Positions 45,939 to 55,404 of a stretch of DNA of 64,000 nucleotides are shown here, one piece after another; the stretch's first letter is position 1, and every line of letters begins with the position of its first letter. Origin of the DNA: Rhodobacter calidifons. GTDB taxonomy: Bacteria; Pseudomonadota; Alphaproteobacteria; Rhodobacterales; Rhodobacteraceae. The position numbers were made by a program, and so were the translations under genes. The DNA is taken from contig NZ_JAANHS010000006.1 of assembly GCF_011174775.1 (NCBI RefSeq), positions 62,001 to 126,000 of the forward strand. The letters run 5' to 3'. The notes below the pieces were generated by a model. That model saw nothing but the letters and a program-made list of their open reading frames with translations. It did no database searches and was not told the origin of the DNA.

Positions 45939-46400
45939 TCAGAACACCTCCTTCACCGCCTCCATCGCGACATAGGTCGAGGTCGAGGCGACATGCGGCA
46001 GGGCCGAGATCACCTCGCCCAGCACGCGGCGATAGCTCTGGATATCCGAGGTGCGCACCTTCAGCAGGTAGTCGAAGCTTGAGGCCATCATGTGGCACTG
46101 TTCCACCTCGGGCACCGTCAGCACGGCCTTGTTGAACGCCCGCAGCGCCGCCTCGCGCGTGTCCGACAGCCGCACCTCGACGAAGGCCACATGGGCTTGG
46201 CCCATCTTGATCGGGTCCAGGATCGCGCGATAGCCGGTGATGATGCCGATTTCCTCCAGCCGCTTCATCCGCGCCTGGGTGGGCGATTTCGACAGGCCGA
46301 TGCGGCGGGCAAGTTCCACGGCGGCGATGCGGCCCTCGACCTGAAGCACCCGCAGGATGGCAAGGTCGAAACGGTCCAGATCGGTGCGGTCGATTGGCAT
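45939..46400 (-). CDS. putR: Lrp/AsnC family regulator of putA (PutR type)
   Basis: 153 residues. N-terminal helix-turn-helix (RFDLAILRVLQVEGRIAAVE ... LSKSPTQARMKRLEEIGII) and a C-terminal RAM/ligand domain (HVAFVEVRLSD, VEQCHMMASSFDYLLKVR). Divergent from putA, the arrangement of the proline-responsive activator PutR in Rhodobacter and Agrobacterium. The start at 46400 is chosen because it begins right before the HTH. Confidence 0.93.
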   Translation of the reverse strand: MPIDRTDLDRFDLAILRVLQVEGRIAAVELARRIGLSKSPTQARMKRLEEIGIITGYRAILDPIKMGQAHVAFVEVRLSDTREAALRAFNKAVLTVPEVEQCHMMASSFDYLLKVRTSDIQSYRRVLGEVISALPHVASTSTYVAMEAVKEVF

Positions 46401-46422
46401 GCACTTTCCCCCGATTAATCCC

Positions 46423-46447
46423 CTTTTCGGCTGATTATCACGAAAAG
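46423..46447. promoter_or_regulatory. Inverted repeat in the putR-putA interval
   Basis: CTTTTCG and CGAAAAG around an 11-base A/T-rich centre, midway between the divergent starts. A candidate PutR operator. Confidence 0.5.
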
Positions 46448-46505
46448 TTCGGGAAAACAGCCTGCAAGTTTGGGTATATTCTGGCCGAAAAGCCAGGTGC
46501 CTGTC

Positions 46506-49500
46506 ATGCAAAGCGAAACCGCCCCTTCCGCCTGGTCCGTCATCACGACGGGCACGCTGACCGACGAGACCGCGCTGGTTCAGCGCCTTGTGGCCGAAGC
46601 CGCTCTGGACGCGCCAGCCAGGGCCGCCATCGTGGCCCGGGCGGCCGATCTGGTCCGTCGCATCCGGGCCGGCGCGCGCCCCGGGCTAATGGAGGTCTTC
46701 CTCGCCGAATACGGTCTGTCCACCGACGAAGGCATCGCGCTGATGTGCCTTGCCGAGGCGCTGCTGCGGGTCCCTGACGCCGAGACGATGGATGCGCTGA
46801 TCGAGGACAAGATCGCGCCAAGCGACTGGGGGCGGCATCTGGGGAAATCGGCCTCGTCCCTGGTGAACGCCTCGACCTGGGCCTTGATGCTGACCGGCAA
46901 GGTGCTGGACGACCGCGAAGGCGGTATCGCGGGCGCCCTGCGCGGCGCGGTGCGGCGTCTGGGCGAGCCGGTGATCCGCACGGCCGTTTCCCGCGCGATG
47001 AAGGAGATGGGCCGCAACTTCGTGCTGGGCGAGACCATCGACAAGGCGATGGAGCGCGCCGAAGAGCTTGAATCCAAAGGCTATACCTACAGCTACGACA
47101 TGCTTGGCGAGGCGGCGCGGACCGAAGCCGACGCGCGGCGCTATCACCTGGCCTATTCCGCCGCGATCACCGCCATCGCGCGGGCGGCCAAGGGCAACGA
47201 CATCCGCACCAACCCCGGCATCTCGGTCAAGCTGTCTGCTCTGCACCCCCGGTATGAGGTCGCCAAGCGCGACCGCGTGATGGAGGAGCTGGTCCCCCGC
47301 GTGCGCGCTCTGGCGACCTTGGCCAAGGCGGCGGGCCTGGGCTTCAACATCGACGCCGAGGAGGCGGACCGTCTGGCGCTGTCGCTGGAGGTGATCGAGG
47401 CGACCCTGTCCGACCCTGCGCTGAAGGGCTGGGACGGGTTCGGCGTCGTGGTGCAGGCCTATGGGCGGCGCGCCGGGGCGGTGATCGACTGGCTGCATGC
47501 CTTGGCGGGGAAGCTGGATCGCAAGATCATGGTGCGGCTGGTCAAGGGCGCCTATTGGGATGCCGAGGTGAAACGGGCGCAGGTCCTGGGGCTGGAGAGC
47601 TTCCCCGTGTTCACCCGCAAGCAGGCGACGGATGTGTCCTACATCGCCAACGCGCGCAAGCTTCTGTCCCTCACCGACCGCATCTACCCCCAGTTCGCCA
47701 CCCACAACGCCCATACCGTCGCCGCCGTCCTGCACATGGCGGCCGACCTGGGCCTGACGCCGATGGACTACGAATTCCAGCGCCTTCACGGGATGGGCGA
47801 GCGGCTGCATGACATCGTGCTGACCGACCACGGCACGCGCTGCCGCATCTATGCGCCGGTGGGCGCGCACCGGGACCTTCTGGCCTATCTCGTCCGCCGT
47901 CTGCTGGAAAACGGCGCGAATTCCAGCTTCGTCAACCAGATCGTCGATGAGGACGTGCCCCCGGAAACCGTCGCGGCCTGTCCGCTGACGGCGGTCGAGG
48001 GCCTGTCCACGATCCCGAACCCGGTGCTGGCGACCGGCACGGCGCTGTTCGGGGCGCGAAAGAACGCGCGCGGCTGGGACCTGACCGATGCCGCCGATCT
48101 CGCCGCCATCGAGGCCGCCCGCGCGCCCTTTGCCGAGGCCCTGATCGATGCGGCGCCCCGGCTGGCCGGTCGGGTCGCGGGCGGCAGGCAACTGGCCGTC
48201 CTGAACCCGGCGACCGGCGCGCTGGTCGGCCATGTCACCACGGCGGGCCTGCCGGATGTGGACACCGCGCTGCGCCTGGCCGAGCCCTGGGCCGCCGCAC
48301 CGGTCGAGCGGGCCACGGTCCTGAACCGCGCCGCCGACCGGCTGGAAGCCGATTTCGGCCGCATCTTCGCGCTTCTCGCGCGGGAGGCGGGCAAGACGCT
48401 GGCCGATGCGGTCGCCGAACTGCGCGAGGCGGTGGATTTCCTGCGCTACTACGCCTTGCAGACCGCCCAGCCGCACCCCGCGCGTGGGGTCTTTGCCTGC
48501 ATCAGCCCGTGGAACTTTCCGCTGGCCATCTTCTGCGGCCAGATCGCTGCTGCACTGGCGGCCGGGAATGCCGTGCTGGCCAAGCCCGCCGAACAGACGC
48601 CGCTGATCGCCGCCTTGGCCATCGACCACCTGCTGGCCGCAGGTGTTCCGCCGACCGCGCTGCAACTTCTCCCCGGCGACGGCGCCATCGGCGCGGCGCT
48701 GACCCGCGACCCCCGTGTGAACGGGGTGGCCTTCACCGGCTCGACCGAGACCGCGCAGGCGATCCGCCGCGCCATGGCCGACCATCTGGACCCCACCGCG
48801 CCGCTGATCGCCGAGACCGGGGGGCTGAATGCGATGCTGGTTGACAGCACCGCCCTGCCGGAACAGGCGGTGCGCGACATCATCGCCTCCAGCTTCCAGT
48901 CGGCGGGACAAAGGTGCAGCGCGCTGCGTTGTCTTTATGTGCAGGAGGACATCGCGCAGACCGTGACCGAAATGCTCTTCGGCGCGATGGAGGAGCTGAG
49001 CCTTGGCGATCCCTGGGCCTTGGCGACCGACATCGGCCCGGTGATCGATGCCGAGGCGCAGGCTGGCATCCGCGCCTATGTTGATGCCGCCCGCGCCGAG
49101 GGTCGGGTCCTGAAAGAGCTGCAGGCGCCGGGGCAGGGGACCTTCGTCGCCCCCACGGTCCTGTCCGTCAGGGGCATTCAGGACATGCCGCGGGAAATCT
49201 TCGGGCCGGTCCTGCACATCGCGACCTTCAAGGCGACCGAGATCGACCGGGTGATCGCGGCGATCAACGCCACGGGTTACGGGCTGACCTTCGGGCTGCA
49301 CAGCCGGATCGACGACCGGGTGCAGCACATCGTCGAGGGCATCCGCGTCGGCAACACCTATGTCAACCGCAACCAGATCGGCGCGGTCGTAGGCTCGCAG
49401 CCCTTCGGCGGCGAGGGGCTGTCGGGCACCGGACCCAAGGCGGGCGGGCCGCATTACCTGGCGCGTTTCACCAGGGCCCCGACGCCGGACGCCGTGCCGG

Positions 49501-49955
49501 ACGCCACAACCGTCTCGGCCTCACAGGTGCGTCAGGCCCTTTCCGCCCCCTGGCCCGCCACCGCGCCGCTGACCATGGACATGCCCGGTCCCACGGGCGA
49601 ATCGAACCGCCTGACGCTTGCCCCCCGTGCGCCGCTATTGTGCCTCGGCCCCGGCCGGGCGGCGGCGCTGGCCGAGGCCGAGGCCGTCCGCAAGCTGGGC
49701 GGCCATGCGGTCGAGGCCCCGGGCCTTGCCCCGGAGGCCCTTGCCCGATTGCAAGGATTCTCCGGGGCAATCTGGTGGGGCGAGGCCGAGGCGGGCCGCC
49801 CCTTTGCCCAGGCACTGGCCGCGCGACCGGGCCCGATCCTGCCGCTGATCGCCGCACCCGATGCCGCCCATGTGCTTGTGGAACGGCATCTGTGCATCGA
49901 CACCACGGCCTCGGGCGGCAACGCCCAGCTTCTGGCTGCGGTGGCCGACTCTTGA
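46506..49955 (+). CDS. putA: Bifunctional proline dehydrogenase / L-glutamate gamma-semialdehyde dehydrogenase PutA
   Basis: Oxidises proline to glutamate with FAD then NAD. 1149 residues: no N-terminal ribbon-helix-helix (so not self-repressing, unlike E. coli PutA), PRODH barrel about 80-460 with KGAYWDAEVKRAQVLG and ATHNAHTVAAVLHMA, ALDH domain from about 560 with SPWNFPLAIFCGQIAAALAA, AETGGLNAMLVDSTALPE and catalytic Cys near residue 803 (SAGQRCSALRCLY), then a C-terminal PutA extension. Regulation is expected from the divergent putR. Start at ATG 46506; an earlier in-frame start at 46470 is less likely. Confidence 0.97.
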   Translation: MQSETAPSAWSVITTGTLTDETALVQRLVAEAALDAPARAAIVARAADLVRRIRAGARPGLMEVFLAEYGLSTDEGIALMCLAEALLRVPDAETMDALIEDKIAPSDWGRHLGKSASSLVNASTWALMLTGKVLDDREGGIAGALRGAVRRLGEPVIRTAVSRAMKEMGRNFVLGETIDKAMERAEELESKGYTYSYDMLGEAARTEADARRYHLAYSAAITAIARAAKGNDIRTNPGISVKLSALHPRYEVAKRDRVMEELVPRVRALATLAKAAGLGFNIDAEEADRLALSLEVIEATLSDPALKGWDGFGVVVQAYGRRAGAVIDWLHALAGKLDRKIMVRLVKGAYWDAEVKRAQVLGLESFPVFTRKQATDVSYIANARKLLSLTDRIYPQFATHNAHTVAAVLHMAADLGLTPMDYEFQRLHGMGERLHDIVLTDHGTRCRIYAPVGAHRDLLAYLVRRLLENGANSSFVNQIVDEDVPPETVAACPLTAVEGLSTIPNPVLATGTALFGARKNARGWDLTDAADLAAIEAARAPFAEALIDAAPRLAGRVAGGRQLAVLNPATGALVGHVTTAGLPDVDTALRLAEPWAAAPVERATVLNRAADRLEADFGRIFALLAREAGKTLADAVAELREAVDFLRYYALQTAQPHPARGVFACISPWNFPLAIFCGQIAAALAAGNAVLAKPAEQTPLIAALAIDHLLAAGVPPTALQLLPGDGAIGAALTRDPRVNGVAFTGSTETAQAIRRAMADHLDPTAPLIAETGGLNAMLVDSTALPEQAVRDIIASSFQSAGQRCSALRCLYVQEDIAQTVTEMLFGAMEELSLGDPWALATDIGPVIDAEAQAGIRAYVDAARAEGRVLKELQAPGQGTFVAPTVLSVRGIQDMPREIFGPVLHIATFKATEIDRVIAAINATGYGLTFGLHSRIDDRVQHIVEGIRVGNTYVNRNQIGAVVGSQPFGGEGLSGTGPKAGGPHYLARFTRAPTPDAVPDATTVSASQVRQALSAPWPATAPLTMDMPGPTGESNRLTLAPRAPLLCLGPGRAAALAEAEAVRKLGGHAVEAPGLAPEALARLQGFSGAIWWGEAEAGRPFAQALAARPGPILPLIAAPDAAHVLVERHLCIDTTASGGNAQLLAAVADS

Positions 49956-49986
49956 CCAATGACGGCGGATCGGGAAGGGTCAGGCC

Positions 49987-50727
49987 ATGTTTCCGATCCG
50001 CGACCACAACCCCTCTGGGCGGACGCCCTATGTCACCTACGCGCTGATCGTGATCAACGTGCTGGTTTTCCTCAGCTATGTCTCGATGTCCGACTGGGAT
50101 TTGCAGCGGTTCTTCATGACCTGGGGTCTGGTCCCGGCGCGGTTTTCCACCGGCGCGGGGCTGGAGACGCTGTTCACCTCGATGTTCCTGCACGGCGGCT
50201 GCATGCATCTGGCGGGCAACATGCTGTTTCTCTGGATCTACGGCGACAACCTTGAAGAAGAGATGGGCCATCTGGGCTATCTGGTCTTCTACCTTGCCTG
50301 CGGCGCGGCGGCAGGCCTGGCCCAGGCGCTGCCCGATCCGGGCTCGCCGATCCCCATGGTCGGTGCCTCGGGCGCGATTGCGGGGGTGATGGGGGGCTAT
50401 CTTCTGCTGTTCCCCAAGGCCAAGGTGGATGTGCTGTTCATCTTCATCATCTTCTTCCGCATCTTCGCCATCCCCGCATGGATCGTGCTGGGCCTGTGGT
50501 TGGGCATCCAGATCTTCTCGGGCGTCTCGACCCCTTCGGATGCAGGCGGGGTGGCCTATTGGGCCCATGTCGGCGGCTTTGTCGCGGGGCTGGTCCTGAC
50601 CCTTCCGGTCTGGCTTCGGCGCGGCGGGCAGGACTACTGGCGCAAGACCCAGGGCCATCCGCCCCATCCCGAGACCCGGTTCGAGGCCGCGCGGTCGAAC
50701 GTCCCCCTGATCCGCCGCCGGCGCTGA
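49987..50727 (+). CDS. Rhomboid family intramembrane serine protease
   Basis: 246 residues, six or seven membrane segments. Catalytic Ser128 in MVGASGAIAGVMGG and His193 in YWAHVGGFVAGLVL; the family HGGCMHLAGNMLFLW block is at 69-83. The short N-terminus (FPIRDHNPSGRTPYVTY) is typical of alphaproteobacterial rhomboids. The ATG at 49987 follows GGGAAGGGTCAGGCC. Substrates unknown. Confidence 0.93.
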   Translation: MFPIRDHNPSGRTPYVTYALIVINVLVFLSYVSMSDWDLQRFFMTWGLVPARFSTGAGLETLFTSMFLHGGCMHLAGNMLFLWIYGDNLEEEMGHLGYLVFYLACGAAAGLAQALPDPGSPIPMVGASGAIAGVMGGYLLLFPKAKVDVLFIFIIFFRIFAIPAWIVLGLWLGIQIFSGVSTPSDAGGVAYWAHVGGFVAGLVLTLPVWLRRGGQDYWRKTQGHPPHPETRFEAARSNVPLIRRRR

Positions 50728-50901
50728 TCTTCCGGACCAGACCGCGAAACCGGCCGGCCACAGGCGCCGACTGCCGAAGCCCATGGACCCAAAGCCGCCA
50801 CAATCCCGCGATTCCGGACCGGATTTTTGCCGATTTTTCATTGACTGATGTGCAGGAGCGGGAATGCTGCCCGTGATTGGTGAAGGTATTCGGAGGTTTC
50901 C

Positions 50902-51324
50902 ATGCGCCGCCATTTTGCCGCGCTTGCCCTGGTTCTGGCGCTCGTGCCGGGACAAGCCCTTGCAGAGCGGGTTCTTGCCCGTGTCTCGATTTCTTCGCAG
51001 ACCATGAAAGTCTACCACGAGGGGCGGCACTTGTTCACCTGGCCGGTCTCGACGGCGAAGCCGGGCAAGATCACCCCCACCGGCACCTATGCGCCCGAAT
51101 TCCTGTCGAAGAACCACCGCTCGCGGCGCTACAACAACGCGCCGATGCCCTTTGCGATCTTCTATGACGGCCATTACGCGATCCACGGCACCGATCAGAT
51201 CAGGCATCTGGGCGCGCCGGCCAGCCGCGGCTGCGTCCGGCTGCATCCAGACAACGCGAAAATCCTGTTCAACATGGTGAAGGCCGAGGGGATGGAAAAC
51301 ATGCGCGTGGTGATCGTCCCGTAA
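50902..51324 (+). CDS. Exported L,D-transpeptidase (YkuD domain)
   Basis: 140 residues: signal peptide 1-21 (ALVLALVPGQALA), then a YkuD domain with His95-Gly96 (AIHGTDQIRHLG) and the active-site SRGCVRLH, Cys111. Acts in the periplasm on peptidoglycan, making 3-3 cross-links or attaching proteins. The ATG at 50902 follows CGGAGG. Single-domain form, without LysM or PG-binding domains. Confidence 0.93.
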   Translation: MRRHFAALALVLALVPGQALAERVLARVSISSQTMKVYHEGRHLFTWPVSTAKPGKITPTGTYAPEFLSKNHRSRRYNNAPMPFAIFYDGHYAIHGTDQIRHLGAPASRGCVRLHPDNAKILFNMVKAEGMENMRVVIVP

Positions 51325-51395
51325 CGGCTCGCCCCCTTCCTTTCCCGCCCCCGACCCGCTATAGCGCCGGGCCTGGAACGACGTGGAGCGGACGC

Positions 51396-52181
51396 ATGCA
51401 GGGCTCGGCCAACCTCAACCTGATGATCAAGGCCGCGCGCAAGGCGGGGCGCAGCCTCGTCAAGGATTTCCGCGAGGTGGAAAACCTCCAGGTCTCGACC
51501 AAGGGGCCGGGAGATTTCGTGTCCAGGGCCGACCGCGAGGCGGAGCGGCTGATCAAGGAAGAGCTTCTGGGTGGGCGGCCGACCTATGGCTGGCTGGGCG
51601 AGGAAACCGGGGGCGCGGCAGGGGCCGACCCGACCCGGCGCTGGATCGTCGATCCGCTGGACGGGACGACGAACTTCCTGCACGGGATGCCGCACTGGGC
51701 GGTGTCGATCGCGCTGGAGCACAAGGGCGAGATCGTGTCCGCCGTGGTCTATGACCCCGCGAAGGACGAGATGTTCTGGGCCGAGAAGGGCGCGGGATGC
51801 TGGCTGAACGACAACCGCCGGCTGCGCGTCTCGGCCCGCCGCGCAATGCATGAGGCGGTGTTCGCGACCGGCGTGCCCTTCGGGGCCAAGTCCACGCTGC
51901 CGGCGATGCTGAAGGATCTTGGCCGGCTGATGCCTGCCTGTGCCGGGGTGCGGCGCTGGGGTGCGGCGGCGCTGGACCTGGCCTATGTCGCGGCAGGCCG
52001 GTTCGACGGTTACTGGGAGCGGGAACTGTCCGCCTGGGACGTGGCCGCCGGGGTGCTGCTGGTCAGGGAGGCCGGCGGCCTGGTCGAGGGCCTGCGCGCC
52101 GGCACCGACCCTCTGGATGGTGCCCTGATCGCGGCGAATGACGCGCTGTTCAAGCCGCTGGCGGACACGCTGCGCGCCTGA
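51396..52181 (+). CDS. suhB: Inositol monophosphatase family protein (SuhB-like)
   Basis: 261 residues, lithium-sensitive phosphatase fold. Metal-site motifs: GEETGG (Glu), WIVDPLDGTTNFLHGMPHW and ELSAWDVAAGVLLV. Typical single-domain SuhB length. The ATG at 51396 follows GGAGCGG. Convergent with the glycosyltransferase-like gene. Confidence 0.93.
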   Translation: MQGSANLNLMIKAARKAGRSLVKDFREVENLQVSTKGPGDFVSRADREAERLIKEELLGGRPTYGWLGEETGGAAGADPTRRWIVDPLDGTTNFLHGMPHWAVSIALEHKGEIVSAVVYDPAKDEMFWAEKGAGCWLNDNRRLRVSARRAMHEAVFATGVPFGAKSTLPAMLKDLGRLMPACAGVRRWGAAALDLAYVAAGRFDGYWERELSAWDVAAGVLLVREAGGLVEGLRAGTDPLDGALIAANDALFKPLADTLRA

Positions 52182-52184
52182 CGC

Positions 52185-52235
52185 CTCCTCGTGCGACTGC
52201 GTCTTCTCGTCGGCACGCCCCGGCGACGGGCGGCG
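52185..52235. repeat. Repeat-like sequence between convergent genes (relative of 42895)
   Basis: CTCCTCGTGCG and TCTTCTCGTCGG match the left arm of the 42895 hairpin at most positions and lie in the same setting, between two converging genes. Probable shared terminator-type repeat. Confidence 0.45.
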
Positions 52236-52240
52236 GTGCA

Positions 52241-53215
52241 TCATCGGATCCAGAGCCCCTCGCGCTTGAGCCGGTTGCGGATCATCTGTTCGCGGCGCGG
52301 CAGGTCGGCGCGGTCGAACAGGGCCCGCGCCCGGGCTCCTTCGCCCTGGATCACCATGCGCTTGAACGCGCCCCAGTGGCGCAGGACAGGGCGAAGCTCG
52401 GGGTCCGAACCCAGCCGTTCCAGCACCTGCACCACCCGGTCGTCTTCGCGGGCGTAGAGAAGCGGCAGGGTCCGGTAGTGGCAGGTGGCCGCGCCGTCCA
52501 GCGCCGCAAGCTCCGGCCCCGGCCGGCCGCCGCCGAAGGAGTGGATCACCAGCGGCAGGGCGATCTGGTCGAGCCAGGGGTAGAGTTCCTGGCAGACCAG
52601 TTCCTCGGGCGGGGCATCGCGGATTTCCCGGGCGAAGTCGAGGAAACGGTTGCCGAAGGCGCGCGGGCTTTCATGGAAGAACCAGCCCGCGTTGAAGTAG
52701 AGAAAGCGCTGCCAGTAGTCCTCGGGCTGGGTGGTGTCCCAGGAGCTTGCGAAATCCAGCCCGAAGCGGTCGTAAAGCGCCTGCCAGGTCTGGGTGGCGG
52801 TGGGGCCGTAGAGTTCGACCTTCGGCCAGGTGTTCTCGCGCCGCATCGAGGCGGAGGGGCGGGAGAAATCGAACGGGATGGCGCTGAGCGGCCCGGTGAC
52901 CAGGGTGTCGGTATCGAGGAAGAGGAAGGGCGCCTCGGGCAGGGCGGCCAGCGCCTCGATCTTGTTGCCGTGCGGGTAGTCCGAGCCGAAGGCGCGGGTC
53001 TCGAAGGGCAGGATCTGCGCGCCAAGCCCGGTCAGCACCTTGCGCGTCCGGTCCGAGATGCGCGGATCGCCCTGCCATTTCGGGCCGGGCTGGGGTTCGG
53101 CAAGGAAGAGCGTGCCCGGGAAGCCCGGGTCCGACAGGCGCAGCGAGGCAGCCAGCAGGATGGCCTCGTGTTCCAACCGACCGGCCTGGACGACGGCGAT
53201 GAGATTGAAGCTCAT
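52241..53215 (-). CDS. Glycosyltransferase-like (nucleotide-diphospho-sugar transferase fold) protein
   Basis: 324 residues. Begins FNLIAVVQAGRLEHEAILLA, with the DxD of GT-A enzymes in PFLFLDTDTLVTGPL near residue 100, and FLYFNAGWFFHESP later. No membrane anchor. It fits a group of uncharacterised rhodobacterial GT-A proteins. Its stop is in the repeat-like region; its start overlaps the stop of ddaH by 4 bases, so the two are coupled, though no shared function is evident. Confidence 0.75.
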   Translation of the reverse strand: MSFNLIAVVQAGRLEHEAILLAASLRLSDPGFPGTLFLAEPQPGPKWQGDPRISDRTRKVLTGLGAQILPFETRAFGSDYPHGNKIEALAALPEAPFLFLDTDTLVTGPLSAIPFDFSRPSASMRRENTWPKVELYGPTATQTWQALYDRFGLDFASSWDTTQPEDYWQRFLYFNAGWFFHESPRAFGNRFLDFAREIRDAPPEELVCQELYPWLDQIALPLVIHSFGGGRPGPELAALDGAATCHYRTLPLLYAREDDRVVQVLERLGSDPELRPVLRHWGAFKRMVIQGEGARARALFDRADLPRREQMIRNRLKREGLWIR

Positions 53216-54003
53216 GACGGCGAAAGGCGCAGCGACAGGCAGGACATGCCGCCGTCAAGTTTCGCGCATTCGGAATTGCCGATTTCCTGCACCGTGATAC
53301 CGGTGGCGAGGATGGCATCGCGGGTGCGGGGAAAGCCCGCGGGCACAAGCACCAGATCGTTGAAGCGGATCGTGTTGGCGGCGGCCTCCTCGCCTTCGGG
53401 GACGTCGATCACCCGGTAGCCGGCAAGGCAGCCCGAGGCCGACAGACGCCTTGTCGACAGCACCGTGTCGGCGTCGAGAAGCGAGCAGTCGGTCTTGAAG
53501 TGCAGGACACCGGTGGGTGTCTGCACCTCGCGGACGGAGTGGCCCCAGGGCGCGACAAGGCGGGTCAGTTCGGCGATCCCGGCCGCGTTGCTGCGGGCCG
53601 AGCGGCCGACCAGGATCTCGCGGCCGGTCACCAGGATATCGCCCCCTTCGATGAAGCTGTCAGGCTGGGTGATGGCGACGACCTCGGAATAGAGCGCGCG
53701 CAGATGCGGGGCCATTTCGTCCGCCTCGCCCAGGCGCGAGGGGGTTCCGGGCCGCATCACGACCGCGCCTTGCGGCAGGCAAAGCGCGGTGTCCTCGACA
53801 AACACGCTGTCGGGATAGGTTTCCAGCGGCGACAGTTCCACGACGGTCGCCCCGGTGCCTTTCAGCGCCGCAACATAGGCGTCGTGGTGGGACTGCATCC
53901 GCGCGAGGTCCGGGTTGCCGGTATCCACCGCGCGCAGGCCGCAGACGATCGAGCCCGAGGGGCGGCGGGTGATGGCATGGGTGAAATGGGTGGCGAAGGA
54001 CAT
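53212..54003 (-). CDS. ddaH: Dimethylarginine dimethylaminohydrolase (amidinotransferase family)
   Basis: Hydrolyses methylated arginines to citrulline and methylamines, or a related guanidino substrate. 263 residues. Blocks: FTHAITRRPSGSIVCGL, YPDSVFVEDTALCL, DSFIEGGDILVTGREILVG, and the C-terminal catalytic Cys in LDGGMSCLSLRL; the active-site His is in GVLHFKTDCSLL. The ATG at 54003 is right for the family; longer frames run into noncoding sequence. Confidence 0.92.
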   Translation of the reverse strand: MSFATHFTHAITRRPSGSIVCGLRAVDTGNPDLARMQSHHDAYVAALKGTGATVVELSPLETYPDSVFVEDTALCLPQGAVVMRPGTPSRLGEADEMAPHLRALYSEVVAITQPDSFIEGGDILVTGREILVGRSARSNAAGIAELTRLVAPWGHSVREVQTPTGVLHFKTDCSLLDADTVLSTRRLSASGCLAGYRVIDVPEGEEAAANTIRFNDLVLVPAGFPRTRDAILATGITVQEIGNSECAKLDGGMSCLSLRLSPS

Positions 54004-54229
54004 GGTGACCCCGGTCTTGGCAAAGGATGTCGCATCCCGCGGGGGCCTTCGCAAGGGGGATGGGACAGGCGGCGCTGATGGGCGCGCGCAACGCACAACG
54101 GCCGGGCGGTGCCTGCGTGCAGTCAAGCTGTAGCGACGGATGGTCCCGCGCAGGTGGTGGCGGTGCTTGCCTGGCCGATCCCGGCTGCGGGCCGGCCCCG
54201 GACAGTTGCGTTTCACCATTTCCCGGGAA

Positions 54230-54313
54230 TGGTGGGCGACCCTGGAATCGAACCAGGCATGGGTCTCCCCGGGGGAGTTACAGTCCCCTGCCGCACCTTG
54301 CAGCTCGTCGCCC
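54230..54313 (-). tRNA. tRNA-Tyr (anticodon GTA)
   Basis: 84 bases on the minus strand, class II with a long variable arm: acceptor GGGCGAC/GTCGCCC with encoded CCA, anticodon arm GGGGA-CTGTAAC-TCCCC, T-arm CCTGG-TTCGATT-CCAGG. The preceding 54004-54229 stretch holds no gene I can support. Confidence 0.95.
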
Positions 54314-54420
54314 GCCGGGGGTCCGTCTACTCAAGGGGGCAGGGGGCGTCAAGGGAGAAGGGACAAGATTTCGGCTTGCATAAGGGGTCGGCGGCGCGCA
54401 ATGGTCCGGGCTGGTTTGCG

Positions 54421-55221
54421 ATGGGTTCGGACATGGCGGCAGGCAGCAGGAAACCGGCCTGGGTGGTGGAAAAGGAGCGGGGAGAGCGGCGCGAGGCGCG
54501 CGAGACCGTCTGGCTGTTCGGCCTGCATGCTGTGCGCGACGCGCTGATGAACCCCCGGCGCGAAAAGCTGCGGCTGGTCGTCACCAAGAATGCGCTGGAC
54601 AAGCTGGAGGCGGCGGTTGCGGCCTCGGGGATGGTGCCGGAGGTTGTGGAGCCGCGGCGGTTCCGGGTGCCGATCGACGAAGGCTCGGTTCACCAGGGGG
54701 CGGCGATCGAAGTGCGGCCCCTGAACTGGGGAAGGTTCGGCGATATCTGCGCGGCGGGCGAGGGGCTGCCGCTGGTCGTCCTGCTGGACCGGGTGACCGA
54801 CCCGCACAATGTGGGCGCCATCCTGCGCTCGGCCGAGGTCTTCGGGGCGCGGGCGGTCATCGCGCCCAGGCATCATTCGGCGCCCGAGACCGGGGCCCTG
54901 GCCAAGACGGCCAGCGGTGCGTTGGAGCGGCAGCCCTATCTGCGGGTGACGAACCTGGCCGAGGCGATGACGGCGCTGAAAGACATGGGGTTCATCCTGA
55001 TCGGGCTGGACGGGGCGGCAGAACTCACGCTGGCCGAGGCGGTGGCCGGGGCGAACGGTCGGCCCGTCGGGCTGGTCCTGGGGGCAGAGGGTCCGGGCCT
55101 GCGCGAAAAGACACGCGAGACCTGCGACCACCTTGCGCGCATCCCCTTTGCGGGGTCGTTCGGCAGCCTGAATGTGTCGAATGCGGCGGCTGTGGCGCTC
55201 TATGCGGCGACGCGCGGATGA
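54421..55221 (+). CDS. rlmB: 23S rRNA (guanosine-2'-O-)-methyltransferase RlmB (TrmH/SpoU family)
   Basis: SPOUT-class rRNA methyltransferase. 266 residues from ATG 54421 (ATG 54433 is an alternative). N-terminal substrate-binding part WLFGLHAVRDALMNPRREK; SPOUT motifs DRVTDPHNVGAILRSAEVFG, LVLGAEGPGLREKTRE and SFGSLNVSNAAAVALYA. Longer frames run back through the tRNA-Tyr and are rejected. Confidence 0.94.
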   Translation: MGSDMAAGSRKPAWVVEKERGERREARETVWLFGLHAVRDALMNPRREKLRLVVTKNALDKLEAAVAASGMVPEVVEPRRFRVPIDEGSVHQGAAIEVRPLNWGRFGDICAAGEGLPLVVLLDRVTDPHNVGAILRSAEVFGARAVIAPRHHSAPETGALAKTASGALERQPYLRVTNLAEAMTALKDMGFILIGLDGAAELTLAEAVAGANGRPVGLVLGAEGPGLREKTRETCDHLARIPFAGSFGSLNVSNAAAVALYAATRG

Positions 55222-55404
55222 TCACGTCTTTGAGACAGGCCTACAAACCCGGACGCCGGTTCCTACATCCTATAACAGAGGCACGGGACCGGAACCCCGT
55301 ACTTCTCTTCACTGTCCCTCGTTCCGCGACTTGGCGCCCGGGGTTCTCCTTGGGCGCCATTTTCTTGCCGCAGCAGGTCGTTTTCATGCCGTCAAGGAGA
55401 TCTC

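Noticed and set aside
46686-49454. A 922-codon open frame on the minus strand inside putA
   Set aside because: It is a mirror of putA codon bias in GC-rich DNA: repetitive Arg/Gly/Asp composition, no family resemblance, and putA itself is certain.
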